Shown piece by piece: positions 1-4,856 of a stretch of DNA of 10,062 nt. The notes under the pieces are model-generated. The model searched no databases. It saw only the letters and a program-made list of their open reading frames with translations, and had not been told where the DNA came from. Positions within the stretch are counted from its first letter, which is position 1. Every line of letters begins with the position of its first letter. Both the position numbers and the translations under genes were made by a program. The stretch covers positions 1 to 10,062 of the forward strand of contig MHOR01000028.1 of assembly GCA_001821915.1 (NCBI GenBank). Direction: 5' to 3'. The stretch comes from Candidatus Staskawiczbacteria bacterium RIFCSPHIGHO2_02_FULL_34_10. GTDB lineage: Bacteria > Patescibacteriota > Minisyncoccia > Minisyncoccales > Staskawiczbacteraceae.

Positions 1-22
1 GGGGTTCTGGAATCTTGGCGTT

Positions 23-74
23 AAGTCTCGTTCTGGTTTTGCATAAGCAAAACCAGAACGAGACTTCTTTTTTT
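23..74 (+). terminator. Strong intrinsic terminator with 20-bp perfect stem
   Basis: The arms at 23-42 and 47-66 are perfectly complementary over 20 bp around a 4-nt ATAA loop. A C and then seven T residues (68-74) follow, which is the classic Rho-independent layout for + strand transcription. It would end a gene lying left of the window. One open frame reaches a TAA at 22-24 and another a TAA at 44-46 inside the loop, but too little sequence is present to say which, if either, is coding. The perfect pairing is longer than most intrinsic terminators need, so it could also be a palindromic insertion used as a terminator. Confidence 0.8.
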
Positions 75-93
75 ACAAAAAGCATGTATACTT

Positions 94-134
94 CTCTGAA
101 TTACGAAATGCAGTCTTGACCTGCAAATTCAGAG
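94..134. repeat. Two-part inverted repeat
   Basis: CTCTGAATT (94-102) pairs with AATTCAGAG (126-134). Inside it TGCAG (109-113) pairs with CTGCA (121-125), leaving a 6-nt bulge on the left side and a 7-nt loop. No T-run follows on either side, so a terminator is unlikely. The rest of 75-177 shows no convincing gene. The repeat lies just beyond the stop codon of the - strand four-helix-bundle remnant and may be an end of the same insertion. Confidence 0.5.
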
Positions 135-177
135 TGAGCACTGTTATTGCCGAATGAGCGAAGAAAATATGCTGTGT

Positions 178-279
178 CTATTTAACAGATCTAATCCATC
201 CTCCCAACATTTTTCCTACCTCGTTTAATTTTTCAGAAAGCTTGATGTATTTTTTATCGTCTAGCGATTTTATCTTCAT
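178..279 (-). pseudogene. C-terminal remnant of a four-helix-bundle (23S rRNA intervening-sequence type) protein
   Basis: The - strand encodes 33 residues from ATG at 279-277 to TAG at 180-178. They end in L-S-E-K-L-N-E-V-G-K-M-L-G-G-W-I-R-S-V-K. This matches my memory of the last helix of the four-helix-bundle proteins (the S23/intervening-sequence protein family), which are abundant in candidate-phyla genomes and are normally about 115-125 residues long. Only the last quarter is present. Upstream on that strand the frame runs into a tandem repeat and then a stop near 326, so the first three helices are missing. I see this as a decayed fragment. The frame is open, so a short expressed peptide cannot be excluded. 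Confidence 0.55.
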
Positions 280-317
280 TTGTGAAACCATTTGTGAAAA
301 CCATTTGTGAAACCATT
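277..317. repeat. Tandem repeat, three 12-13 bp units
   Basis: CATTTGTGAAAC (277-288), CATTTGTGAAAAC (289-301) and CATTTGTGAAAC (302-313) lie head to tail, followed by a partial CATT (314-317). The middle unit has one extra A. The array replaces the expected upstream part of the four-helix-bundle reading frame on the - strand. On the + strand it abuts the -35 box of the promoter at 316. Replication slippage is a sufficient explanation. There are no spacers, so it is not a CRISPR array. Confidence 0.85.
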
Positions 318-344
318 GACAATGCTATGCTAATATTATACAAT
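316..344 (+). promoter_or_regulatory. Near-consensus sigma-70-type promoter
   Basis: A perfect -35 box TTGACA (316-321) is followed by exactly 17 bp and a -10 box TACAAT (339-344), which matches TATAAT at five of six positions. Transcription would start near 351, giving an untranslated leader of about 50 nt before the ATG at 403. CTATATA (345-351) and TATATAG (364-370) form a 7-bp inverted repeat over the predicted start, which could be an operator or a weak 5' hairpin. This is the clearest promoter in the window and it serves the two small ORFs that follow. Confidence 0.7.
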
Positions 345-390
345 CTATATACATAGAAAAAGGTATATAGTATCTAAAATCAGTTCTTTT

Positions 391-398
391 AAGGAGAG
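391..398 (+). promoter_or_regulatory. Strong Shine-Dalgarno site for the 21-codon ORF
   Basis: AAGGAGAG lies four to six bases before the ATG at 403, a near-ideal anti-16S match. Almost no other start in this window has a recognisable site, so this one stands out. It fixes the start of the small ORF and makes its translation credible. Confidence 0.65.
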
Positions 399-402
399 AT
401 AT

Positions 403-468
403 ATGGTAGAGCCTTCATTTTTTGAACTATATACTTTGTGTGTTAAGGCGATGGAAGCAAGATTGTAA
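403..468 (+). CDS. 21-aa ORF, possible leader peptide or first part of an interrupted gene
   Basis: The ORF reads M-V-E-P-S-F-F-E-L-Y-T-L-C-V-K-A-M-E-A-R-L and ends at TAA 466-468. It is supported by a near-consensus promoter 59 bp upstream of its ATG and a strong Shine-Dalgarno. The next ATG (469) follows the stop with no gap and in the same frame, so ribosomes finishing here could restart directly. I see two readings. It may be a coupled leader peptide, or the two ORFs may be one protein of about 99 codons split by an in-frame TAA. I recognise neither part. No run of a single amino acid is present that would suggest an amino-acid attenuator. Confidence 0.45.
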   Translation: MVEPSFFELYTLCVKAMEARL

Positions 469-702
469 ATGAGGATTGAACTTGTTCTAGTTGGACAAAG
501 AGAATTTCAACGTCGGTTAGCACTAATGTCAAAGAAGCGGAGAGAAGTTTATAGAGCAGAATTGCAAGCCTTGTTAGAAAACCCTCACAAAATCGCAAAG
601 GATGTACAATTAATTCTTGATGTAATGAGTCAAGGTGCCTTGCTATCGCCAGAAATTCGGGATCGACTTATTCACTCACCGTTTTGTCGTAAGAATCTGT
701 AA
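469..702 (+). CDS. Unrecognised 77-aa basic protein
   Basis: I do not recognise this protein. It is 77 residues, has no signal peptide or membrane segment, and is rich in Arg, Lys, Glu and Leu in a helical pattern. A basic patch S-K-K-R-R-E lies near residues 21-26, and it ends S-P-F-C-R-K-N-L. The ATG touches the stop of the 21-codon ORF and has no Shine-Dalgarno of its own, so translation would depend on coupling or readthrough. The dedicated promoter and strong upstream ribosome site differ from the neighbouring housekeeping genes, which suggests an accessory or transferred module. It could be a small DNA- or RNA-binding protein, but that is only a guess from composition. A terminator candidate follows at 788. 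Confidence 0.5.
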   Translation: MRIELVLVGQREFQRRLALMSKKRREVYRAELQALLENPHKIAKDVQLILDVMSQGALLSPEIRDRLIHSPFCRKNL

Positions 703-787
703 TATTTAGAATTTCCTAAAGCGAAGTCCCCTTTTCACCCATTTACCACTTAAAATTATTATCTTTTCAGTAGTAGTAAGTAATGTG

Positions 788-828
788 CCTTGCGGTTACA
801 GTTTTGATTGTATTTGCAAGGTTTTTTT
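788..828 (+). terminator. Probable intrinsic terminator after the 77-aa ORF
   Basis: CCTTGC (788-793) pairs with GCAAGG (816-821) and seven T residues follow (822-828). The loop is 22 nt, which is long, and the stem is only 6 bp, so termination may be partial. The place is right, between the small accessory ORFs and the UMP kinase gene. Confidence 0.5.
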
Positions 829-832
829 ATTG

Positions 833-860
833 CAAAAACCTTTAATTTTAAGGGTTTTTG
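833..860 (+). promoter_or_regulatory. Hairpin in the UMP kinase 5' leader
   Basis: CAAAAACC (833-840) pairs with GGTTTTTG (853-860). The stem continues inwards through T-G, T-A, T-A and A-T pairs to a 4-nt loop, giving about 12 pairs. It sits 16 nt before the ATG at 877 and just after the T-run of the terminator candidate. No consensus promoter is visible between the two, although the A+T-rich GATAAAAT at 862-869 could be a -10 element. It may influence initiation or protect the 5' end of the message. Confidence 0.4.
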
Positions 861-876
861 TGATAAAATTTACGAT

Positions 877-1593
877 ATGGTTAAAGAGAATATTATTATT
901 TCATTGGGTGGGTCGCTAGTGGCGCCGAACGACATCGACACCGCTTTTTTGAAGGTTTTCAAAAAAGCGGTACTGAAAAATCTTAATAAGAGGAGGTTTT
1001 TTATTTTCGTCGGTGGCGGAAAAATCTGTAGAAATTACCAAAAAGCATTGTTAGAATTTGGCGCGGATAATAAAGATAGAGATATTATTGGCATTGATAT
1101 TTCAAGGTTAAATGCCAGAGTAGTGAAGCAAGCTTTTGGAGAAAATGCTTTTGCAGAGGTAATTATTAATCCCACTAAAAGAATAAACACCAAAAAAGAT
1201 GTTGTGGTTGCCGCTGGTTGGAAGTCCGGTTGGTCAACCGATTATTGTAGTGTGGTGTTGGCAAAAAATATGGGGATTAAAACCATCATTAATTTAACTA
1301 ACATTGATTATGTATATGACCTGTCCGCATCTGCTACACAGAAAGCGTTGCAGGCGGGCAAAGACCCCTTCAGTTCAAAGAATGTAAAACCGCTAAAAGA
1401 AGTAAATTGGAAGGATTTTAGAAAAATTGTGGGAAATAAATGGACGCCGGGCTTATCCATGCCTTTTGATCCGCGCGCTTCCCGCGATGCTGAGGTGTTA
1501 AAAATAAAAGTGGTTATGATTAATGGCAAGCACTTAGACAGATTTGAAAACTTTTTAAACAACAAGCTATTCATGGGAACTATCATTAGTTAA
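877..1593 (+). CDS. pyrH: UMP kinase, archaeal type (amino acid kinase family)
   Basis: The enzyme phosphorylates UMP to UDP with ATP in cytoplasmic pyrimidine nucleotide synthesis. With the start at 877 it has 238 residues. It opens with the phosphate-binding I-S-L-G-G-S-L loop (residues 8-14), followed by V-G-G-G-K (45-49), G-I-D-I-S-R-L-N-A-R (72-81), G-W-K-S-G-W-S-T-D (114-122) and N-L-T-N-I-D-Y-V-Y-D (139-148). This order fits the archaeal UMP kinase subfamily better than the E. coli PyrH type. An upstream in-frame ATG at 808 would add 23 residues encoded by the terminator and leader hairpin, so I reject it. After V-Y-D a palindromic element adds about 14 residues, where relatives go straight to D-P and a short stretch before K-P-L. 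The insert lies at the surface loop after the nucleotide-binding aspartate, so activity is probably kept. Confidence 0.85.
   Translation: MVKENIIISLGGSLVAPNDIDTAFLKVFKKAVLKNLNKRRFFIFVGGGKICRNYQKALLEFGADNKDRDIIGIDISRLNARVVKQAFGENAFAEVIINPTKRINTKKDVVVAAGWKSGWSTDYCSVVLAKNMGIKTIINLTNIDYVYDLSASATQKALQAGKDPFSSKNVKPLKEVNWKDFRKIVGNKWTPGLSMPFDPRASRDAEVLKIKVVMINGKHLDRFENFLNNKLFMGTIIS
1318..1358 (+). repeat. In-frame palindromic element, copy 1 (41 bp)
   Basis: This GC-rich segment starts GACCTGTCCGCAT and ends GCGTTGCAGGCGGG. The outer ten bases on each side, CCTGTCCGCA and TGCAGGCGGG, pair with two imperfections. It is read as D-L-S-A-S-A-T-Q-K-A-L-Q-A-G inside the UMP kinase. Near-identical copies lie at 5969-6006 and 8299-8339, all read in the same frame. 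The G+C content contrasts sharply with the A+T-rich gene around it. Confidence 0.85.
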
Positions 1594-1654
1594 ACTATTC
1601 GCTTATCAGCCTTCGGGAGTCCCTGTGGGTCCAGCGTACGAATAAGCGAATAGT
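1594..1654. repeat. 13-bp inverted repeat between pyrH and argS
   Basis: ACTATTCGCTTAT (1594-1606) pairs perfectly with ATAAGCGAATAGT (1642-1654). The left arm begins right after the pyrH stop codon and the right arm ends 9 nt before the argS ATG, so the structure fills the intergenic gap. The 35-nt interior contains CCTTCGGG, a likely UUCG tetraloop. No T-run follows the right arm, so a standard terminator is unlikely. It may be an RNA-stability or processing hairpin, or a palindromic insertion. Confidence 0.75.
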
Positions 1655-1663
1655 AAGATACAA

Positions 1664-3421
1664 ATGACCAAGGAAGAAATCAAAAAAATACTAGAAAAAG
1701 TCATTATCAAACAATACCCTAATTTTCAAAGCTTTGAAAAAGAGGATACTGTTATTGTGGTTGAACGACCGAAAGAAGCAAGTCACGGAGATTATTCAAC
1801 TAATATTGCATTAGTTTTAACTAAGCCATTAAAGAAAAATCCCCTAGAAGTGGCTAAAAAGATTAAAGAAGGAATATCTAACAAAGTTTTTGAAAAAGTT
1901 GAAGTGGCTCCGCCGGGTTTTATAAACTTTTATTTAAAAAAAGAGTTTTTTGTAAATAATATAAAAGAAGTTTTAAAGAATAAAAACTTCGGGAAAAATA
2001 ATTTACTAAAAGGGAAGAAAATAATTATTGAGTATACCGATCCAAATATTTTAAAAGAGTTTCATATTGGCCACTTAATGAGCAATACTATTGGCGAATC
2101 TTTATCCCGCATTTTTGAATTTAATGGAGCTAGTATAAAAAGGATGTGTTATCAAAGCGATGTGGGGCTTAGCATTGCAAAAGCAGTATGGGGGAAAGTA
2201 AAAAACCCAAATGTGTCTTGGCAAGAGGCTTATGTATTTGGGACTAAAAAGTATGAGGAAAGTTTGGCAAAAAAACCCGCCTCCGCTGAAAGCTACGGCG
2301 AGGCAAAGGAAATTATTGAATTAAATAAAAAGATTTTTGAAAGATCAGATAAAAGTATTAATAGTATTTATGATGCGGGTAAAAAATGGAGCTTAGAATA
2401 CTTTGGCCAAATTTATAAAAAACTTGGCACAAAATTTGATGATTTTATTTTTGAAAGCCAAGTTGCGGATTATGGGAAAAAAATTGTTGAAGATGGCCTA
2501 AAAAAGGGAATTTTTGAAAAGGGTGACAATGGAGCGGTTATTTTTAAAGGAGAGAAATTTGGATTACACACAAGAGTTTTTATTAATTCTGAAGAATTAC
2601 CAACATACGAGGCAAAAGAGTTAGCGTTAGCAAAAGAAAAATACAAAAAATATAAATATAATCAATCAGTGGTGGTAACTGGAAATGAAATCAACGAATA
2701 TTTTAAAGTGTTGTTCTCTGCGATGTCGCAAATTTTTCCTGATTTGGCAAAAAAAACAAAACACATAGGTCACGGCATGATGCGTTTACCTGAAGGTAAA
2801 ATGTCTTCAAGAACTGGTAAAGTAGTAACCTTTGAATTTTTATTAAGTGAAGTTGAAAAAAAAATCTTAGAAAAGATGGAAAGTAGAGAAATAGATAGGA
2901 AAGAAGAATCCTTAGGCTCGGTTCAGGACAGGAGTGAAATTATAGAAAAAGTGGCCATAGGAGCTTTAAAATATTCAATTTTAAAACAATCAATTGGAAG
3001 CGATATTGTGTATGACTTTGAAAAATCTATTTCTTTTGAAGGAGACTCAGGGCCGTATTTGCAATATTCTTACGCAAGAGCAAATTCTGTTTTAGAAAAA
3101 TCAAAAGCAGAAAAAATTAAGAGCGACACTAATTTACGAATGACATCCGAATTTACGAATGAAAAAACGAGTGGTTTAGAAAAAATGATGGTGTATTTCC
3201 CAGAAGTTGTCCAAAAAGCTGGCAGGGAATACGAACCGCATGTTATTGTTTTATATCTTACTGAGTTAGCAAGGGAGTTTAACAATTATTACGCTAATAA
3301 TAAAATTGTGGACAAGGCCGATGAGTTTTCGCCACATAGGGTTGCGCTAACTGAGGCATTTTCAATTATTATGAAAAATGGGTTGTGGCTATTGGGAATT
3401 GATGTATTAGAGAAGATGTAA
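1664..3421 (+). CDS. argS: Arginyl-tRNA synthetase (class I)
   Basis: It charges tRNA-Arg with arginine in the cytoplasm. The 585 residues show the expected ArgS order. An N-terminal additional domain (about 1-110) is followed by the catalytic Rossmann domain with H-I-G-H at 134-137, inside D-P-N-I-L-K-E-F-H-I-G-H. A full K-M-S-S signature (G-K-M-S-S-R-T-G, 378-385) is present, although many ArgS lack a canonical one. A helical DALR anticodon-binding domain runs to the C-terminus. Two stretches look like repeat-derived inserts: A-K-K-P-A-S-A-E-S-Y-G-E near 202-213, and N-L-R-M-T-S-E-F-T-N-E (490-500) in the linker before the DALR domain. Neither touches a catalytic motif. The start has no Shine-Dalgarno, as is common in this window. 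It lies 70 nt after pyrH. Confidence 0.95.
   Translation: MTKEEIKKILEKVIIKQYPNFQSFEKEDTVIVVERPKEASHGDYSTNIALVLTKPLKKNPLEVAKKIKEGISNKVFEKVEVAPPGFINFYLKKEFFVNNIKEVLKNKNFGKNNLLKGKKIIIEYTDPNILKEFHIGHLMSNTIGESLSRIFEFNGASIKRMCYQSDVGLSIAKAVWGKVKNPNVSWQEAYVFGTKKYEESLAKKPASAESYGEAKEIIELNKKIFERSDKSINSIYDAGKKWSLEYFGQIYKKLGTKFDDFIFESQVADYGKKIVEDGLKKGIFEKGDNGAVIFKGEKFGLHTRVFINSEELPTYEAKELALAKEKYKKYKYNQSVVVTGNEINEYFKVLFSAMSQIFPDLAKKTKHIGHGMMRLPEGKMSSRTGKVVTFEFLLSEVEKKILEKMESREIDRKEESLGSVQDRSEIIEKVAIGALKYSILKQSIGSDIVYDFEKSISFEGDSGPYLQYSYARANSVLEKSKAEKIKSDTNLRMTSEFTNEKTSGLEKMMVYFPEVVQKAGREYEPHVIVLYLTELAREFNNYYANNKIVDKADEFSPHRVALTEAFSIIMKNGLWLLGIDVLEKM
2279..2304 (+). repeat. Imperfect palindromic insert inside argS
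   Basis: GCCT (2279-2282) pairs with AGGC (2301-2304) and CCG (2283-2285) with CGG (2296-2298), leaving a 2-nt bulge. The flanks and interior are GC-rich for this gene. It is read as P-A-S-A-E-S-Y-G-E in a region where other ArgS, as I recall them, pass directly from a short acidic stretch to the A-K-E-I-I-E-L-N-K-K helix. It shares the P-A-S-A reading and 11 of 14 bases (CCCGCCTCCGCTGA against CCCGCATCGGCTAC) with the 41-bp elements, so it may be a diverged relative. Confidence 0.5.
3131..3162 (+). repeat. Direct repeat AATTTACGAATGA in argS
   Basis: AATTTACGAATGA occurs at 3131-3143 and again at 3150-3162, a 19-bp period. It falls in the linker before the anticodon-binding domain. The two copies are read in different frames because 19 is not a multiple of three. 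The run encodes N-L-R-M-T-S-E-F-T-N-E, which looks unlike a typical ArgS segment. Confidence 0.7.
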
Positions 3422-3424
3422 TGA

Positions 3425-3557
3425 ACCCCGTTAGAAGTTTGGATGCAGTAATAATAATTTCAACGATGACTAAATAATTAAAAATAATATAATTAAAGAG
3501 TGCAAGCAAAAAATAATTTATAGTAAATTATTTTTTACCCAGGACTTCTAACGGGGT
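3425..3557. repeat. 133-bp inverted-repeat unit spanning the argS-phosphatase gap
   Basis: ACCCCGTTAGAAGT (3425-3438) and ACTTCTAACGGGGT (3544-3557) are perfect 14-bp inverted repeats enclosing 105 bp of very A+T-rich sequence. The left arm starts 3 nt after the argS stop. The right arm covers the first two bases of the phosphatase GTG start. A dinucleotide GA flanks both ends (3423-3424 and 3558-3559). The layout resembles a small non-autonomous transposable element, but it could equally be an RNA stem that hides the GTG start. Confidence 0.6.
3508..3536. terminator. Nested A/T hairpin, possible bidirectional terminator
   Basis: A run of six A then TAATTTA (3508-3520) pairs perfectly with TAAATTA and six T (3524-3536) around a 3-nt TAG loop, a 13-bp stem of A-T pairs only. 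The T6 is part of the stem rather than after it. It could act as a weak terminator for argS read from either side, or be the core of the surrounding inverted-repeat unit. Confidence 0.4.
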
Positions 3558-4122
3558 GAACTTAAATAATAAATATTATCTATTAAGGCACGGAGAGGCA
3601 ATATCTAATACCAAAAATATAATTTCTTCTTGGCCTGAGAAATTTAGAAATTATCTTACAGGTAAAGGAAAGGAGCAGATTAATATTTCTGCTAAAAATT
3701 TAAAAAACAAAAACATCAGTTTAATTCTTGCTTCTGATTTATTAAGAACAAAGCAAACTGCAGAGATTGTTGGGGGAGTGTTGAAAATAAGGCCAAAATT
3801 TGATAAAAGGTTAAGAGAGATAGATTTTGGTAATTTAAATGGAAGACCATCTGAGGAGTTGCTTTATTTAGGATTTGAGAAAAAAAGATTCAAACATAGC
3901 ATTAAAAATAGCGAGACCTATGAAGATGTACTAAAAAGAGTTGCTGACTTTTTGGGTGATATTGATAAAAAATATAAAGATAAAATTATTTTAATTATAA
4001 GTCATCAGTGCCCTTTATGGATTTTAGAAAATAAAGTAAAAGGATTTTCCTTAGCAGAGGGGTTAAAAGGTAATCCAGATGAGAAAAGAATCGGCAGAGG
4101 CGAATTAAAAGAATTAAACTAA
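3556..4122 (+). CDS. Histidine phosphatase superfamily protein (phosphoglycerate mutase-like)
   Basis: This 188-residue cytoplasmic protein has the branch-1 histidine phosphatase signature L-L-R-H-G-E-A, with the phospho-accepting His at 12 and Arg at 11. The other core residues follow: R64 in S-D-L-L-R-T-K-Q-T-A, R87-E88 in R-E-I-D-F-G, and the second catalytic His at 150 in I-I-S-H-Q-C-P. All of them are present, so a working phosphatase is expected. The substrate cannot be told. The I-S-H-Q-C-P context differs from the usual S-H-G-G and argues against calling it a glycolytic mutase. The only reasonable start is GTG at 3556, because the upstream frame has no ATG before a TAA. That GTG is partly inside the right arm of an inverted repeat, and no Shine-Dalgarno is visible, so translation may be weak or structure-controlled. 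Confidence 0.85.
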   Translation: MNLNNKYYLLRHGEAISNTKNIISSWPEKFRNYLTGKGKEQINISAKNLKNKNISLILASDLLRTKQTAEIVGGVLKIRPKFDKRLREIDFGNLNGRPSEELLYLGFEKKRFKHSIKNSETYEDVLKRVADFLGDIDKKYKDKIILIISHQCPLWILENKVKGFSLAEGLKGNPDEKRIGRGELKELN

Positions 4123-4136
4123 ATTACAAGATGCTA

Positions 4137-4176
4137 TTAATACCATACTACTGCTATCGCAGAAGTATGGTATTAA
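4137..4176. repeat. Covarying hairpin, copy A, before the PaaX-like gene
   Basis: TTAATACCATACT (4137-4149) pairs with AGTATGGTATTAA (4164-4176) over 13 bp. After an A-A mismatch, CTGC pairs with GCAG around a TATC loop. Copy B at 4760-4795 shares the central CTGCTATCGCA exactly. The arms differ at two positions on each side, and both changes keep base pairing (A-T to G-C and A-T to C-G). No T-run follows, so this is not a standard terminator. Confidence 0.8.
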
Positions 4177-4211
4177 CTAAAGGAATAAACTATACTGAAT
4201 ACATTACTGTA

Positions 4212-4751
4212 ATGAAAACATTTATTACCGATCAATTTTTGTGGGACGTATATAATATTTTAGAAAAAACCGGCAATGTCGCGCATTTTATTTTCCGTCG
4301 CAAAAGAACCTTATATGACTTGCCAGGTCTTAAAAATCCTCTTATTGAAAAATACCGAAAATTGAGAAACAAACAGCAGTTTAATAAACTTATTTATAAC
4401 CTCAAAAGAAATAACTATATCAAAATTAAAAGTTTGAAAGGCAAGCAAGCAATTGTTCTTACTGGTAGGGGGGTAGATAAAGCTCTTAAAGCACGATTTA
4501 AAATTGAGGGGTTGCAGGACAGAAAAAAAAGAAAGGATGGTAAATGGATTATGATAATCTTTGATGTCCCAGAAAAATATAAGAAATCCAGGGAACTTCT
4601 TAGAAGTGTTTTGCAAAATTTAGGGTATAAAATGTTTCAGAAAAGTGCTTGGATTACACCCTATGATGTTTCAGAAAAAACAGAAGAATTACTGCAATTT
4701 TACAATCTCGAGAAATATGTAAAAGTATTTTTAATTGAAGAGATAGATTAA
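4212..4751 (+). CDS. PaaX-like winged-helix protein with Cas2-like C-terminal domain
   Basis: The 179-residue product has a basic N-terminal half (about 1-100) consistent with a winged-helix DNA-binding domain: helices, then the I-K-I-K-S-L-K-G-K-Q-A-I-V-L-T-G-R-G wing. The C-terminal part begins D-G-K-W-I-M-I-I-F-D-V-P-E (109-121) and runs through S-A-W-I-T-P-Y. This is the ferredoxin-like fold shared by PaaX C-terminal domains and Cas2. Such proteins are common in Parcubacteria, where databases often name them Cas2 or PaaX. No CRISPR array or cas gene is near, so a transcriptional regulator or another nucleic-acid role is likelier than spacer acquisition. The frame is open from 4131, but those 27 residues are encoded by the hairpin and linker, so I choose the ATG at 4212. 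It is flanked on both sides by copies of one hairpin. Confidence 0.7.
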   Translation: MKTFITDQFLWDVYNILEKTGNVAHFIFRRKRTLYDLPGLKNPLIEKYRKLRNKQQFNKLIYNLKRNNYIKIKSLKGKQAIVLTGRGVDKALKARFKIEGLQDRKKRKDGKWIMIIFDVPEKYKKSRELLRSVLQNLGYKMFQKSAWITPYDVSEKTEELLQFYNLEKYVKVFLIEEID

Positions 4752-4759
4752 TAGTATAA

Positions 4760-4795
4760 AGTACCCTACTTCTGCTATCGCATAAGTAGGGTACT
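4760..4795. repeat. Covarying hairpin, copy B, after the PaaX-like gene
   Basis: AGTACCCTACTT (4760-4771) pairs perfectly with AAGTAGGGTACT (4784-4795). After a C-T mismatch, TGC pairs with GCA around a TATC loop. The CTGCTATCGCA centre is identical to copy A, while the arms carry two compensated substitutions. It starts 8 nt after the PaaX-like stop codon and about 60 nt before the next ATG. No T-run follows. Confidence 0.8.
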
Positions 4796-4856
4796 AAACG
4801 GGACTAGGTTAAAAGTATTTAATGTAAAATTAAGGATAAAATTAAAGATAAAAATT

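Noticed and set aside
75..177. tRNA gene in the region around the 94-134 inverted repeat
   Set aside because: There is no cloverleaf, no GTTCRA T-loop motif and no acceptor stem of the right length.
277..317. Start of a CRISPR array
   Set aside because: Units are 12-13 bp, directly adjacent and without spacers, so this is a simple tandem repeat.
403..702. Recoded stop codon or alternative genetic code
   Set aside because: The interrupting codon is TAA, which also ends argS, ileS and others at sensible places. TGA ends the 129-aa gene exactly where recO starts, so UGA-to-Gly recoding is not supported.
808..876. Extended start for the UMP kinase
   Set aside because: The 23 extra residues are encoded by the terminator T-run and leader hairpin. 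The conserved kinase domain begins at the ATG at 877.
2908..2937. Possible further insert in argS around E-S-L-G-S-V-Q-D-R-S
   Set aside because: The stretch is slightly GC-rich but has no clear palindrome and lies in a region that is variable between ArgS proteins, so there is too little to call.
4131..4211. Extended start for the PaaX-like gene
   Set aside because: The first 27 residues come from the hairpin at 4137-4176 and the following linker. The family-like sequence begins at M-K-T-F from 4212.
4212..4751. CRISPR-associated Cas2
   Set aside because: Only the C-terminal fold is shared. The protein has a winged-helix N-terminal half, and there is no repeat-spacer array, cas1 or other cas gene in the window.
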